Shown: positions 9,473 through 18,274 of the stretch, in pieces
Position numbering within the stretch: the stretch's first letter is position 1
Layout: every line of letters begins with the position of its first letter
Position numbers and translations under genes: made by a program
Notes under the pieces: generated by a model
Told to the model about the DNA's origin: nothing
Seen by the model: only the letters and a program-made list of their open reading frames with translations
Databases searched by the model: none
DNA from: an uncultured Collinsella sp.
Lineage (GTDB): Bacteria; Actinomycetota; Coriobacteriia; Coriobacteriales; Coriobacteriaceae
NCBI GenBank assembly: GCA_900544845.1
Contig: UQWV01000024.1
Coordinates: 1 to 30,871, forward strand
Direction: 5' to 3'
DNA length: 30,871 nucleotides

Positions 9473-12400
9473 GTGCGTAGGAATTCCATTTTCACGAAAC
9501 GGTGGGTGAAGGGAAGCGCGGTTCTCGTCGCAACAGCGGCGACTCTCGTGTTCGCCAGCCCCCAGCAGGCGATTGCCACGCCGCTCAAGGGCGTCGACTC
9601 GGCGACCGTTTCCCAGTCAGCCTCGAACGTCGTCGACATCGATTTCGCCGACGGCATTAAGGGGCGTATCACATTTCTAGAGGACGGCATTTTCCGTTAC
9701 AACGTCGACCCCAAAGGCGAGTTTTCCGAGTACGCCACGCCGCGTAGCAAGTCCCACACGGCTAAGATTCAGGCCCAGCCCGACACCTCGGACACCTACA
9801 GCAAGCCGAGCGCAACGGTTGTCGACAAAGGCGACGCTATCGAGATCACCGGCGGCAAGGCGACCGTGGTTCTGGACAAGGCGACCGGCAAGATGAGCAT
9901 TAAATCGGGCGACCGCGTCGTGGTCTCCGAGTCCGCATCCCTCGACCTTGATAAGAAGGGTACTGTCCAGACACTCGCCAAGGAGAAGTCCGAGAACTTC
10001 TTTGGCGGTGGCACCCAGAATGGGCGCTTCTTGCACACCAACCAGACCATCGCCATCTCCAACACTAATAACTGGACCGACGGCGGCGTCGCCTCGCCCA
10101 ACCCGTTCTACTGGACGAGCGACGGCTACGGCGTGCTTCGCAACACCTTTGCCGAGGGTTCTTACGACTTTGGCTCTACGGACTCCTCGACGGTCACGAC
10201 CTCGCACAGCGAGAATGAGTTCGATGCCTATTACTTCGTGGCAACCGAAACGGGCGCCTCGAACGTGGCGACCGAGATGCTGCAGGACTACTACAAGGTG
10301 ACCGGCAATCCGGTACTGCTGCCCGAGTACGGTTTCTACCTGGGTCACCTTAATGCCTACAACCGTGATGGCTGGTCAACGACCTCGGGTCAGAAGAAGT
10401 GGGAGACCAAGGGCAGCAAGCCTTCGAGTGAGAAGGGCAACGTTAAATACGAGTCCGGCATGTCGACGGGCTACAAGCTCGACGGCACGCTTGCCGCCGA
10501 GACGCTCAACGGAGAGGGCCCCACGGTCGATACCGAGAACATGAAGGCGACCGATTTCGACCGCCAGTTCTCCGCCCAGCAGGTTATCGATGACTACGAG
10601 GACAACGACATGCCGCTCGGCTGGTTCCTGCCGAACGACGGATACGGTGCCGGCTATGGCCAGAACGGTTATTACAAGACCGGCGGCGTCAACTCCGACG
10701 GAACGAGTTCAGCCGAGCGCCTCAACGCCGTGCGTGCCAACGTCGACAACCTTAAGAAGTTTACCGAGTATGCTAACTCCAAGGGTGTGAGCACGGGTCT
10801 GTGGACCCAGTCTAACCTGGAGCCTGACAGCAACTCCGAGACCCCGTGGCATTTGCTTCGCGATTTCGACGCCGAGGTCAAGACGGGCGGCATTACCACC
10901 CTCAAGACCGACGTCGCTTGGGTGGGCTCTGGCTACTCCTTTGGCCTCAACGGCATCAAGACGGCCTACGATACGGTGACGACCGGTGCCAACAAGCGCC
11001 CCAACATCATCACGCTTGACGGTTGGGCCGGCACGCAGCGCTTTGGTGGCATCTGGACCGGCGATCAGTACGGCGGCAACTGGGAGTACATCCGCTTCCA
11101 CATCCCCACGTATATCGGTCAGAGCCTCTCGGGCAACCCCAACATCGGCTCCGATATGGACGGCATCTTTGGTGGCGACCCCATCATCTCCGCGCGCGAC
11201 TACCAGTGGAAGACGTTCACGCCCTCTATGCTCGATATGGACGGCTGGGGCACCTACCGCAAGTCGCCCATGACGCACGGCGATCCCTACACGGGCATTT
11301 CGCGCTTTTACCTCAAGCTCAAGGCGCAACTCATGCCCTATATCTACACGAGCGCGGCCTCGGCGGCCAACATCGACACGGGCAACGGCGATACCGGCCT
11401 GCCCATGATCCGCGCCATGCTGCTCTCCGACAACTCCGAGTACGCCGCAAGCACCTCGACGCAGTATCAGTACATGTTTGGTGAGAACTTCCTGGTGGCA
11501 CCGGTGTATCAGGATACCCAGGCAGATGAGAACGGCAACGACGTTCGCAATGGTATCTACCTTCCCAACTACGGCACCGACGAGAATCCCACCATCTGGA
11601 TTGACTACTTCTCGGGTAAGCAGTACCGCGGCGGCCAGGTCCTCAACAACTACGATGCGCCGCTTTGGAAGCTGCCGCTGTTTGTGAAGGCCAACGCCAT
11701 CGTGCCGATGTATGCCGAGAACAACAACCCCGAGGCCGTGAGCGACACCAACACCAAGGGTACCGACCGCAGCCAGCGTATCGTCGAGTTCTTCGCCACC
11801 GAGGGTGACGGCACCTTTACGCAGTACGAGGACGACGGCTCTTCCATCCAGAACAACACGACCGAGGACGATGCCTACGGCACGATCGACAATATCTCCT
11901 ACGGCGAGCATGTGAGTACCGTCTACAGCTCCAAGGCCACGGGCGGCACCGCGACCTTTACCGCCGAAGCCTCGCAGGGTGGCTACAACGGCTACGACTC
12001 CAACCGCACCACGACCTTCGTGGCCAACGTGTCCGCCAAGCCCACGAGCGTCGTCGCCAAGAACGGTGGCTCCGCGCTCAACGTGGTTGAGGTCAACTCG
12101 CAGGAGGCCTTTGACGCCGCGAACCCCGAGGCCGGCCAGGCGGTCTACTTCTACAACGAGACCCCCAACCTCAACCACTACGGCAGTGATGCAGACAGCA
12201 CCGAGGCCGAGCAGGGCGAGAGCTTCAACAACACCAAGATCACCACGAACCCCAAGGTCTACGTCAAGTTCGCGAAGACCGATGTCGCTGCAGCGGCGCA
12301 GACGCTCGAACTCGGCGGCTTCGTGAACGCCGATGCCACGCTGGCCGTCGACCGCCTCAACGAGAACCTCTCCGCACCCGCGAACCTTGCCGCTCCCGAG

Positions 12401-15400
12401 GATGCCACCACCCCCACGAGCATCAAGCTCACCTGGGGAAAGGTCGATGGTGCTACCTCCTACGACCTTAAGGTAGACGGTACCGTGTTCGCCGTGGGCG
12501 ATGCGGCGGAGTTTACGCATGCCGACCTTGCCTACAACAGCAAGCATACCTACCAGATTCGTTCGCGCAACGCCGATGGCTACTCCGCCTGGAGTGACGT
12601 GCTCGAGGCGAGCTCCGCGCTCGACCCGTGGCGCAACGTCCCCACAGCTGAGAAGATCACTTGGGAGGGCTCGCTCTATGGCAGCCACAAGGCCGATCTC
12701 GCCTTCGACCATGAGTTCCAGTCGGGCGACGGCGGTTTCCACTCCGGTGGCAACGATCTGGGCAAGGCCCTGACGGTCGATTACGGCAAGGCCTACAAGC
12801 TTGACAAGCTCGAGTACTATCCGCGTGACGACGCCGGCAATGGCACCGTGACCAAGATGCGCATCGAGACGAGCCTCGACGGCACGCATTGGACCACCCA
12901 GGAAGTCGATTGGGAGCGCTCCGCCGCCTGTAAGACGGTGGCGTTCGACGGCGCCGTGGCCGCACGCTACGTGCGTATGACGCCGCTCGCCTCGGTCGGC
13001 AATTTCTTCTCCGCGTCCGAGATCGCCATCTACAAGACCGACGGCACGGATGGCTTCGCCGTGGGCTCCAACCTCAACAAGGCAACGATCTCCGATGGCG
13101 ACTACTCCAACATGAAGAACTATCTGGGTCTCGAGAACCGTGGGTCCGATGCCTCGACGTTCAACTCGCAGATCCGCGACCACTTTGCTGACCTCAACAA
13201 TAACGGCGTCTACGACGTCTACGATTACTCGTTCACCATGGCGGGGCTCGACGGCGGCACCAAGCAGAAGGGCAAGGTCGCTGGTACCCTTGCGGTGATT
13301 CCGAGCAAGACTGAGGTCGAGGCCGGCGATGAGATCACCGTCGATGTCTATGCGGCCGACGCCAAGAACGTCAACGCCCTGGGCGCGCTCGTCAACTTTA
13401 AGAGTGACCAGTTTGAGTTTGTGTCCGAGAGCATCTCACAGGATGGTTCGACCGCCGGCATGGAGAACCTGTCGCGCGAGAAGATCCAGTTTGAGGACGG
13501 CACGCAGACCATCAACCTCGCTTTTGCCAACCGCGGAGATGGCAAGCTCTACAACGGCACCGGCGCGGTGGCGAGCTTCAAGCTCAAGGCCAAGACCGCC
13601 GGCAAGGTTGAACTGCCCTCGACATCTTGGCTCATTGGCCCGGCGTGCGACGCACTTGAGTTTGCGAGCGATGGCACGGTGACGATGCCGGACGTTCCGC
13701 AGCCCACGGTCGCCGAGTACGGCCGCGACGCCTTCGACATCACGATGACCAACGACGAGCTCACTACCGATGACGGCACCAACGTCGAGAAGCTTATTCA
13801 GCAGAAGAGCTATAACGCGCTGTTCGATAATAACGAGGGCGACAACGGCTTTGAGTTCCTGTGGGACTGGAGCGGCAACTGGGACAGTGAGGGCAAGCTT
13901 CCGAGTTACGTGAAGCTTCCCACCACGATGACATTTGCCTTTAAGACGCCATCGAAGCTCGATGCCGTCGAGGTTGTCAACCGCAACGGCGGTAACGGCA
14001 CCGTGCAGAAGATCAAGGCCGTCGTGACGTTCGAGGATGGCTCGACCCAGGAGTTCGCGGGCGGGGAGTACGATTCCTTCCAGGCTCGCTACGCCTTTGG
14101 TCTCTCTGCCGAGAACAAGGGCAAGAAGGCGACCAAGGTCGAGATCACGCCGCTTGAGGCATCGGGTGACCAGATGCTCACGCTGCGCGAGATCAACTTC
14201 AACTACACGCAGGGTGTCGAGGCCATCGAGGGCGTCGAGCTGGGCAAGAACCAGACCGAGTTCTTTGAAGGTGATGTTACGCTCGTCGACGCCAAGGCCA
14301 CGCCTGAGAGCGCCGGCTACCCCTACGTGACGGTCGAGAGTTCCGACCCCTCTGTGGTGAGCGTCTCCGCTGTCCAGGCCGGCGATAGCGTGAACTACTA
14401 CCTGCGTGCCAACAAGGCGGGCAAGGCAACGATCACGGTGGCATCGGTACTCGATCCCTCCAAGACCGCATCCTATGAGGCCGAGGTCAAGGCTGGTGTC
14501 GACACCTCTGCACTCATGGCAGCGCTTTCCAAGGCCGCGGGCTACAGCGAGTCCGTCTACACCAAGGATTCTTATGCAGCTCTCACCGCTGCGGTCGAGG
14601 CGGCTCAGAAGCTCCTCGACGGCGGCCAGGGCAGCTATAACAAGAAGGATGTCGCAGACGCCACGGCCAAGATCGAGAAGGCAATCGACGGCCTCAAGAT
14701 GCGCCCCGTCGATGAGAAGAGCCTCATCAACACGCCCGAGAACCGCGAGAACGTCAAGGTGACCGGCTTCTCGAGCGAGGCCGACTACGAGGGCAGCAAC
14801 GCCGTCAACGCTCTTGACGGCGACGAACAGACGCTCTGGCACAGCGACTATGCCTATAATGCCGGTATGCCCCAGCACCTGACCGTCGACCTGGGCCGCG
14901 ACTACGATCTCACCGACGTCACGTTCCTGCCGCGCCAGGACGGCGGCACGAACGGCGATATCTTTGAGGCCGAGGTGCTGGTCTCCGATACCGCCGACGG
15001 TTATGAGATGGGCACCGCCACGTCGATGGGTACGTTTACCTTCGACAACGACGGCCGCGTGCTCACCGACCGTGGCGACTGGAAGCAGATGAGTTTTGGT
15101 GTCGCGCGCGGTCGCTACGTGACCGTCAAGGTGCTCCACGCCGGCGGTGGCAGCGTTGACGCCTACTGCAGCATGGCGGAGCTCAAGTTCTACGGTACGG
15201 CCGTTCCCGATCCGGTGGCGAAGGACGACCTCACTGCCGCGATTGAAAAGGTTGATGCCGAGGTTGCAGCCGGCGACCTTAAGGCCAGCGACTACACCGA
15301 GGCTTCCTGGACCGTGTTCCAGAACGCCTTGGCGAGCGCCCGCGCCATCTTGAGCGACGAGAACGCCACGCAGGACGAGGTCGACCAGGCACTCAAGGCA

Positions 15401-15904
15401 CTCGAGAGTGCTCGCAACGCGCTCGAGAAGACCCCGGTGACCCCGGTCGAGAACCCGACCAAGAAACAGCTCAAGGCCCTGGTCAAGCAGGCGAAGGAGA
15501 CTGACACCAAGGGAAAGACGGCCGAGTCCGTCAAGGCCCTGACGGACGCCATTACCTACGCCGAGGATGTCTTGGGTGATGAGAATGCTTCCGACACCCA
15601 GCTCCAGGCGGCCTATGACCAGCTCAAGCTGGCCATCGAGGGCCTCAAGGATGCCGACTCCGGCAACCAGGGCGGCTCGGGCAACACCGGAGGTTCGGGC
15701 AACCAGGGTTCCGGCAACGGCTCGAACGGTGGCGGCCAGACGAGCAAGCCCGCAGGCGACAAGGCCCAGGGCGGCAAGAAGAACGGTTCGGCGATCCCCA
15801 ACACTGGCGACCAAACGGTGACGACTGTCGCGACCGTCGGTGGCCTTGGAGCCATCATCGCCGCGATCGGTGCCTTCTTCCACCGTCGCAATAAGGCTGA
15901 GTAG
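9473..15904 (+). CDS. Sortase-anchored multi-domain GH31 glycosidase, probable alpha-N-acetylgalactosaminidase
   Basis: A 2143-residue secreted enzyme. Approximate order: signal peptide 1-35 (cut after AIA); GH31 N-terminal beta domain; GH31 barrel with nucleophile Asp480 (LKTDVAWVGSGY) and acid/base Asp531 (GIWTGDQYGGNW); C-terminal beta domains; fibronectin III 968-1045; F5/8C (CBM32-like) 1050-1186; dockerin-like calcium loop 1193-1262 (DLNNNGVYDVYD); cohesin-like 1268-1405; a second F5/8C-like module 1416-1581; Ig-like Big_2 1583-1678; FIVAR 1680-1743; third F5/8C 1746-1909; two FIVAR 1918-2060; Gly/Ser linker; sorting motif IPNTG 2108-2112; membrane span and RRNK tail. LKTDVAWVG and GWFLPNDGYG resemble the GH31 group that removes GalNAc from mucin Ser/Thr, rather than the WxDMNE of alpha-glucosidases. 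The substrate is inferred. Start GTG 9473 has AAGGAG five nucleotides upstream. Confidence 0.85.
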   Translation: MRRNSIFTKRWVKGSAVLVATAATLVFASPQQAIATPLKGVDSATVSQSASNVVDIDFADGIKGRITFLEDGIFRYNVDPKGEFSEYATPRSKSHTAKIQAQPDTSDTYSKPSATVVDKGDAIEITGGKATVVLDKATGKMSIKSGDRVVVSESASLDLDKKGTVQTLAKEKSENFFGGGTQNGRFLHTNQTIAISNTNNWTDGGVASPNPFYWTSDGYGVLRNTFAEGSYDFGSTDSSTVTTSHSENEFDAYYFVATETGASNVATEMLQDYYKVTGNPVLLPEYGFYLGHLNAYNRDGWSTTSGQKKWETKGSKPSSEKGNVKYESGMSTGYKLDGTLAAETLNGEGPTVDTENMKATDFDRQFSAQQVIDDYEDNDMPLGWFLPNDGYGAGYGQNGYYKTGGVNSDGTSSAERLNAVRANVDNLKKFTEYANSKGVSTGLWTQSNLEPDSNSETPWHLLRDFDAEVKTGGITTLKTDVAWVGSGYSFGLNGIKTAYDTVTTGANKRPNIITLDGWAGTQRFGGIWTGDQYGGNWEYIRFHIPTYIGQSLSGNPNIGSDMDGIFGGDPIISARDYQWKTFTPSMLDMDGWGTYRKSPMTHGDPYTGISRFYLKLKAQLMPYIYTSAASAANIDTGNGDTGLPMIRAMLLSDNSEYAASTSTQYQYMFGENFLVAPVYQDTQADENGNDVRNGIYLPNYGTDENPTIWIDYFSGKQYRGGQVLNNYDAPLWKLPLFVKANAIVPMYAENNNPEAVSDTNTKGTDRSQRIVEFFATEGDGTFTQYEDDGSSIQNNTTEDDAYGTIDNISYGEHVSTVYSSKATGGTATFTAEASQGGYNGYDSNRTTTFVANVSAKPTSVVAKNGGSALNVVEVNSQEAFDAANPEAGQAVYFYNETPNLNHYGSDADSTEAEQGESFNNTKITTNPKVYVKFAKTDVAAAAQTLELGGFVNADATLAVDRLNENLSAPANLAAPEDATTPTSIKLTWGKVDGATSYDLKVDGTVFAVGDAAEFTHADLAYNSKHTYQIRSRNADGYSAWSDVLEASSALDPWRNVPTAEKITWEGSLYGSHKADLAFDHEFQSGDGGFHSGGNDLGKALTVDYGKAYKLDKLEYYPRDDAGNGTVTKMRIETSLDGTHWTTQEVDWERSAACKTVAFDGAVAARYVRMTPLASVGNFFSASEIAIYKTDGTDGFAVGSNLNKATISDGDYSNMKNYLGLENRGSDASTFNSQIRDHFADLNNNGVYDVYDYSFTMAGLDGGTKQKGKVAGTLAVIPSKTEVEAGDEITVDVYAADAKNVNALGALVNFKSDQFEFVSESISQDGSTAGMENLSREKIQFEDGTQTINLAFANRGDGKLYNGTGAVASFKLKAKTAGKVELPSTSWLIGPACDALEFASDGTVTMPDVPQPTVAEYGRDAFDITMTNDELTTDDGTNVEKLIQQKSYNALFDNNEGDNGFEFLWDWSGNWDSEGKLPSYVKLPTTMTFAFKTPSKLDAVEVVNRNGGNGTVQKIKAVVTFEDGSTQEFAGGEYDSFQARYAFGLSAENKGKKATKVEITPLEASGDQMLTLREINFNYTQGVEAIEGVELGKNQTEFFEGDVTLVDAKATPESAGYPYVTVESSDPSVVSVSAVQAGDSVNYYLRANKAGKATITVASVLDPSKTASYEAEVKAGVDTSALMAALSKAAGYSESVYTKDSYAALTAAVEAAQKLLDGGQGSYNKKDVADATAKIEKAIDGLKMRPVDEKSLINTPENRENVKVTGFSSEADYEGSNAVNALDGDEQTLWHSDYAYNAGMPQHLTVDLGRDYDLTDVTFLPRQDGGTNGDIFEAEVLVSDTADGYEMGTATSMGTFTFDNDGRVLTDRGDWKQMSFGVARGRYVTVKVLHAGGGSVDAYCSMAELKFYGTAVPDPVAKDDLTAAIEKVDAEVAAGDLKASDYTEASWTVFQNALASARAILSDENATQDEVDQALKALESARNALEKTPVTPVENPTKKQLKALVKQAKETDTKGKTAESVKALTDAITYAEDVLGDENASDTQLQAAYDQLKLAIEGLKDADSGNQGGSGNTGGSGNQGSGNGSNGGGQTSKPAGDKAQGGKKNGSAIPNTGDQTVTTVATVGGLGAIIAAIGAFFHRRNKAE

Positions 15905-15920
15905 TCCCAGCGATAACTAA

Positions 15921-15967
15921 GCAAACGTGCCCGCCGCTCCACCAAGGACGGCGGGCATTGCTTTTTT
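15921..15967 (+). terminator. Rho-independent terminator of the GH31 gene
   Basis: TGCCCGCCG (15928-15936) pairs exactly with CGGCGGGCA (15949-15957), with further GCAA/TTGC pairing outside. Six T follow. It starts 17 nt after the stop codon. Confidence 0.92.
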
Positions 15968-16008
15968 ATTTCAGCCAACGTACGTCATAGCAATCCCCGG
16001 TAGGTCGA

Positions 16009-16100
16009 GGGTGCTCTGCGGCGGCCCGGTGTTTTCATCTGAACGACTTTGCGCAGCAACCGGAGTGAAGATGAAAACACCGGGCCGCCGCAGAGCACCC
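16009..16100. repeat. Family A long hairpin, copy 2 (perfect 32-bp arms)
   Basis: The arms at 16009-16040 and 16069-16100 are exact complements over 32 bases (GGGTGCTCTGCGG... with ...CCGCAGAGCACCC). The 28-nt loop, GAACGACTTTGCGC then AGCAACCGGAGTGA, is the reverse complement of the family A core. It lies between the GH31 terminator and the purE promoter region, in the orientation opposite to copies 1 and 3. Perfect arms suggest recent formation or strong selection on pairing. Confidence 0.9.
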
Positions 16101-16124
16101 ACAGACCGCAGGGACGGGAGCAGC

Positions 16125-16142
16125 TATACTACTCTCAGTAGT
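16125..16142 (+). promoter_or_regulatory. Candidate purE -10 box and small inverted repeat
   Basis: TATACT (16125-16130) is a good -10 hexamer 64 bases before purE, but no matching -35 is visible. ACTACT (16128-16133) and AGTAGT (16137-16142) form a perfect inverted repeat overlapping it, which could be an operator or the start of the leader RNA. Confidence 0.35.
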
Positions 16143-16193
16143 TAAGGGTCGCGGATCCGCCGCGTCGCCGCTCTCAACAGGAGGTCTTTGTTT

Positions 16194-16658
16194 ATGGCAG
16201 ATCAAAAGCCGGTTGTCGGGATCATCATGGGTTCCAAGTCCGATCTGGGCGTTATGGAAGGTTGCACCGCCGAGCTCGAGGCGCTGGGTGTGCCCTATGA
16301 GCTCGTGATCGCGAGCGCACACCGCACGCCGGCGAAGGTCCACGAGTGGGCCTCGACTGCCGCCGATCGCGGTATCAAAGTGATTATCGCCGCCGCCGGC
16401 AAGGCCGCTCACCTGGGTGGTGTCGTGGCTGCCTTTACGCCGCTGCCGGTCATCGGCGTGCCTATGAAGACGAGTGACCTGGGCGGCATGGATTCGCTGC
16501 TGTCGATGGTGCAGATGCCTTCGGGCGTGCCCGTGGCCTGCGTTGCCATCAACGGCGCCAAGAACGCCGCCATCTACGCCACGCAGATTCTGGGCGCTTG
16601 CGACCCCGAGTACCGCAAGGTTATCGAGAAGATGAAGCAGGAGATGGCCGACGCCTAG
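16194..16658 (+). CDS. purE: N5-carboxyaminoimidazole ribonucleotide mutase PurE
   Basis: Catalyses conversion of N5-CAIR to CAIR in purine synthesis, working after PurK (not in the window). The 154-residue length is typical. Class I PurE motifs are all present: GSKSD near the N-terminus, the catalytic SAHRTP, AAGKAAHLGGVVAAFTPLPV, and DSLLSMVQMPSGVPVA. Start: ATG 16194 has AGGAGG (16179-16184) nine nucleotides upstream. An in-frame TTG at 16188 is only three nucleotides from it and is rejected. It is separated from purF, purM and purN by three genes unrelated to purines, and the sortase gene follows after 35 nt, probably in the same transcript. Confidence 0.97.
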   Translation: MADQKPVVGIIMGSKSDLGVMEGCTAELEALGVPYELVIASAHRTPAKVHEWASTAADRGIKVIIAAAGKAAHLGGVVAAFTPLPVIGVPMKTSDLGGMDSLLSMVQMPSGVPVACVAINGAKNAAIYATQILGACDPEYRKVIEKMKQEMADA

Positions 16659-16693
16659 GCGTTCCGCCGTTTCACCGCAGTATAAGGAGAGCC

Positions 16694-17698
16694 ATGTCCG
16701 ACTATCAGGAAAAACGATTCAAGGCTTCTCAGATTCCCGATCCGTCGAAGCCGGGTGCTGCCCATGCGGCACAGCAGGGTCGGACATCCTCTCCTCAGCA
16801 GCCGCGAGCGGCGCGTCCTGTGACGCCGGCGACGCACCGACGCCAGGACGCGCCGGCGGCGTATCGCCCCTCGTCATATGGCACGGCAAAGAAGCAGGCC
16901 CGGACGACGAGGCAACCGAGCGGCGCGCCGTCCAGCTACACCGAGCCGCCGCGTAAGAAGCGCCGCTCCATTATTCCCATTCTGCTCATCATCATCGGTA
17001 TTGGCCTGATCGTTGCTGCGGCCGCTATCTTTATCAACGCGCAGATTGGCTACAAGCAGGCGAGCGAGTCGTATCAAAAAATCGAAAAGCAATATGTGAG
17101 CGACAAGGACGCCAGTGGCGTGCCAATTATCGACTTCAATGCGCTTGCCCAGACAAATCCCGAGGTTGTGGGTTGGATTTACGCGCCCGGCACCAACATC
17201 AACTACCCCGTGGTGCAGACCAACAACAACTCCAAGTACCTCAACACGCTGTTCGACGGCACCGCCAATGCGTCGGGTGCCATCTTCCTGGATAGCGACG
17301 ACACCGCGCCGGGCATGGTGGATCAGCAGACCACGATTTACGGTCATCACATGAACGACGGTTCGATGTTCAACGTGATTTCGGATACGACCGATCAAGC
17401 GACGTTCGACAGCATGGACTACGTGTACTACATCACACGTGACGCGACGTATAAGCTGCGTCCGCTGGCGACCAAGGTGGTCGAGGACACGTATGCCAAG
17501 GCGCGCACGCCCAACTTTGAGGGCGATGACGGACTGAAGAATTATCTGTCCGAGATGCTCGACGGTGCCTCTGCCGTGGCGAGCGATGCCACCGATCGTG
17601 CCGCTTCGGCAACCAAGGTCGTAACGCTTGTGACCTGCCGTTCGCTGTCATTTAGCAATACGCGCGCCGTCATGGTGCTCACGCCGGTCGAGGAATAA
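16694..17698 (+). CDS. srtB: Class B sortase
   Basis: A 334-residue membrane-bound transpeptidase that joins sorting-signal proteins to the cell wall or to each other. Residues 1-90 are a Pro/Gln/Arg-rich cytoplasmic tail, unusually long. Residues 92-115 are the membrane anchor. The extracellular domain carries VVGWIYAPGTNINYPVVQ, the catalytic His218 in YGHHMNDGSMF, Cys315 in TLVTCRSLSF and Arg324 in NTRAVM, which is a class B pattern. Start ATG 16694 has AAGGAG four nucleotides upstream. A candidate substrate is the IPNTG-tagged GH31 protein ending 0.8 kb upstream. Whether this enzyme anchors that protein or builds a pilus is not shown; no pilin gene is present. Confidence 0.9.
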   Translation: MSDYQEKRFKASQIPDPSKPGAAHAAQQGRTSSPQQPRAARPVTPATHRRQDAPAAYRPSSYGTAKKQARTTRQPSGAPSSYTEPPRKKRRSIIPILLIIIGIGLIVAAAAIFINAQIGYKQASESYQKIEKQYVSDKDASGVPIIDFNALAQTNPEVVGWIYAPGTNINYPVVQTNNNSKYLNTLFDGTANASGAIFLDSDDTAPGMVDQQTTIYGHHMNDGSMFNVISDTTDQATFDSMDYVYYITRDATYKLRPLATKVVEDTYAKARTPNFEGDDGLKNYLSEMLDGASAVASDATDRAASATKVVTLVTCRSLSFSNTRAVMVLTPVEE

Positions 17699-17751
17699 AG
17701 TGTCCGGGCCCCGTCCCAAAAAGACTACCCTGGAAATCAAAAGGAGAAATG

Positions 17752-18168
17752 ATGCTTGAGAACGGCAAATCGATGCCTTCGGTTGATGCTTGGCTGCGCG
17801 AAGCCAAGGCCGATGTTTCGGCGGCTGATTGTGGGATGTACCTGACACACAACGGCGTGGTGCGCGCGACGCCCAAGGCCGAAGTGCGCGGAGTCGAGAC
17901 CGATGGCGTGGCGCCAGGCCACAAGGTGGGCGGCATGGTGTTTGGCTTCGATGCCGAAAAGGTGCAGGCCGCTATCGAGGCGACGCGCACGATGCCGGGT
18001 ATCGGCTATGTGCGCGTGTGGCTGGCGAGCGGCGAGCTTACCGTGGGCGACGACATCATGCTCGTGCTCATTGGCGGAGACATTCGCCCGCATGTGGTCG
18101 ATGCGCTGCAGTCGCTCGTCGGCACCATCAAGAACGAGTGCGTGAGCGAGGTCGAGCGCGAGGCGTAA
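17752..18168 (+). CDS. moaE: MoaE-like molybdopterin synthase large-subunit family protein
   Basis: A 138-residue protein resembling MoaE, the subunit that with MoaD inserts sulfur into molybdopterin precursor Z. The middle and C-terminal part (GYVRVWLASGELTVGDDIMLVLIGGDIRPHVVDALQSLVGTIKNE) follows the MoaE order of a strand, an L-x-V-G-x turn and a helix ending in a Lys. The usual HR motif is replaced by IRPH, and the PIWKKE ending with its second catalytic lysine is absent (CVSEVEREA). So it is divergent and may not be an active synthase. No other molybdenum cofactor gene lies nearby. Two adjacent ATGs exist; 17752 is chosen because it sits five nucleotides from AAGGAG, and 17749 only two. 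Confidence 0.6.
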   Translation: MLENGKSMPSVDAWLREAKADVSAADCGMYLTHNGVVRATPKAEVRGVETDGVAPGHKVGGMVFGFDAEKVQAAIEATRTMPGIGYVRVWLASGELTVGDDIMLVLIGGDIRPHVVDALQSLVGTIKNECVSEVEREA

Positions 18169-18201
18169 GGCCTCGTCGGCAATCCGAGTCTGTCTATAGC
18201 G

Positions 18202-18242
18202 AAAGCCCGCCGGCAGTTCGTGTAGATCTGCCAGCGGGCTTT
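18202..18242. terminator. Bidirectional terminator between convergent genes
   Basis: AAAGCCCGCCGGCAG (18202-18216) pairs with CTGCCAGCGGGCTTT (18228-18242) with one mismatch. It serves the MoaE-like gene on the plus strand and the CmpB-like gene on the minus strand, as the A-run and T-run at the two ends suggest. Confidence 0.85.
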
Positions 18243-18274
18243 GATGTGTTGGAGCTATTTTGCTCTGGCGTTTG

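Noticed and set aside
10709..15883. Two long minus-strand frames opposite the GH31 gene
   Set aside because: They mirror the codon bias of the real gene and show no domain or start signal.
6427..16100. Integron attC sites or a CRISPR array as an explanation of the many palindromes
   Set aside because: No RYYYAAC/GTTRRRY ends, no integrase and no regularly spaced direct repeats with unique spacers.
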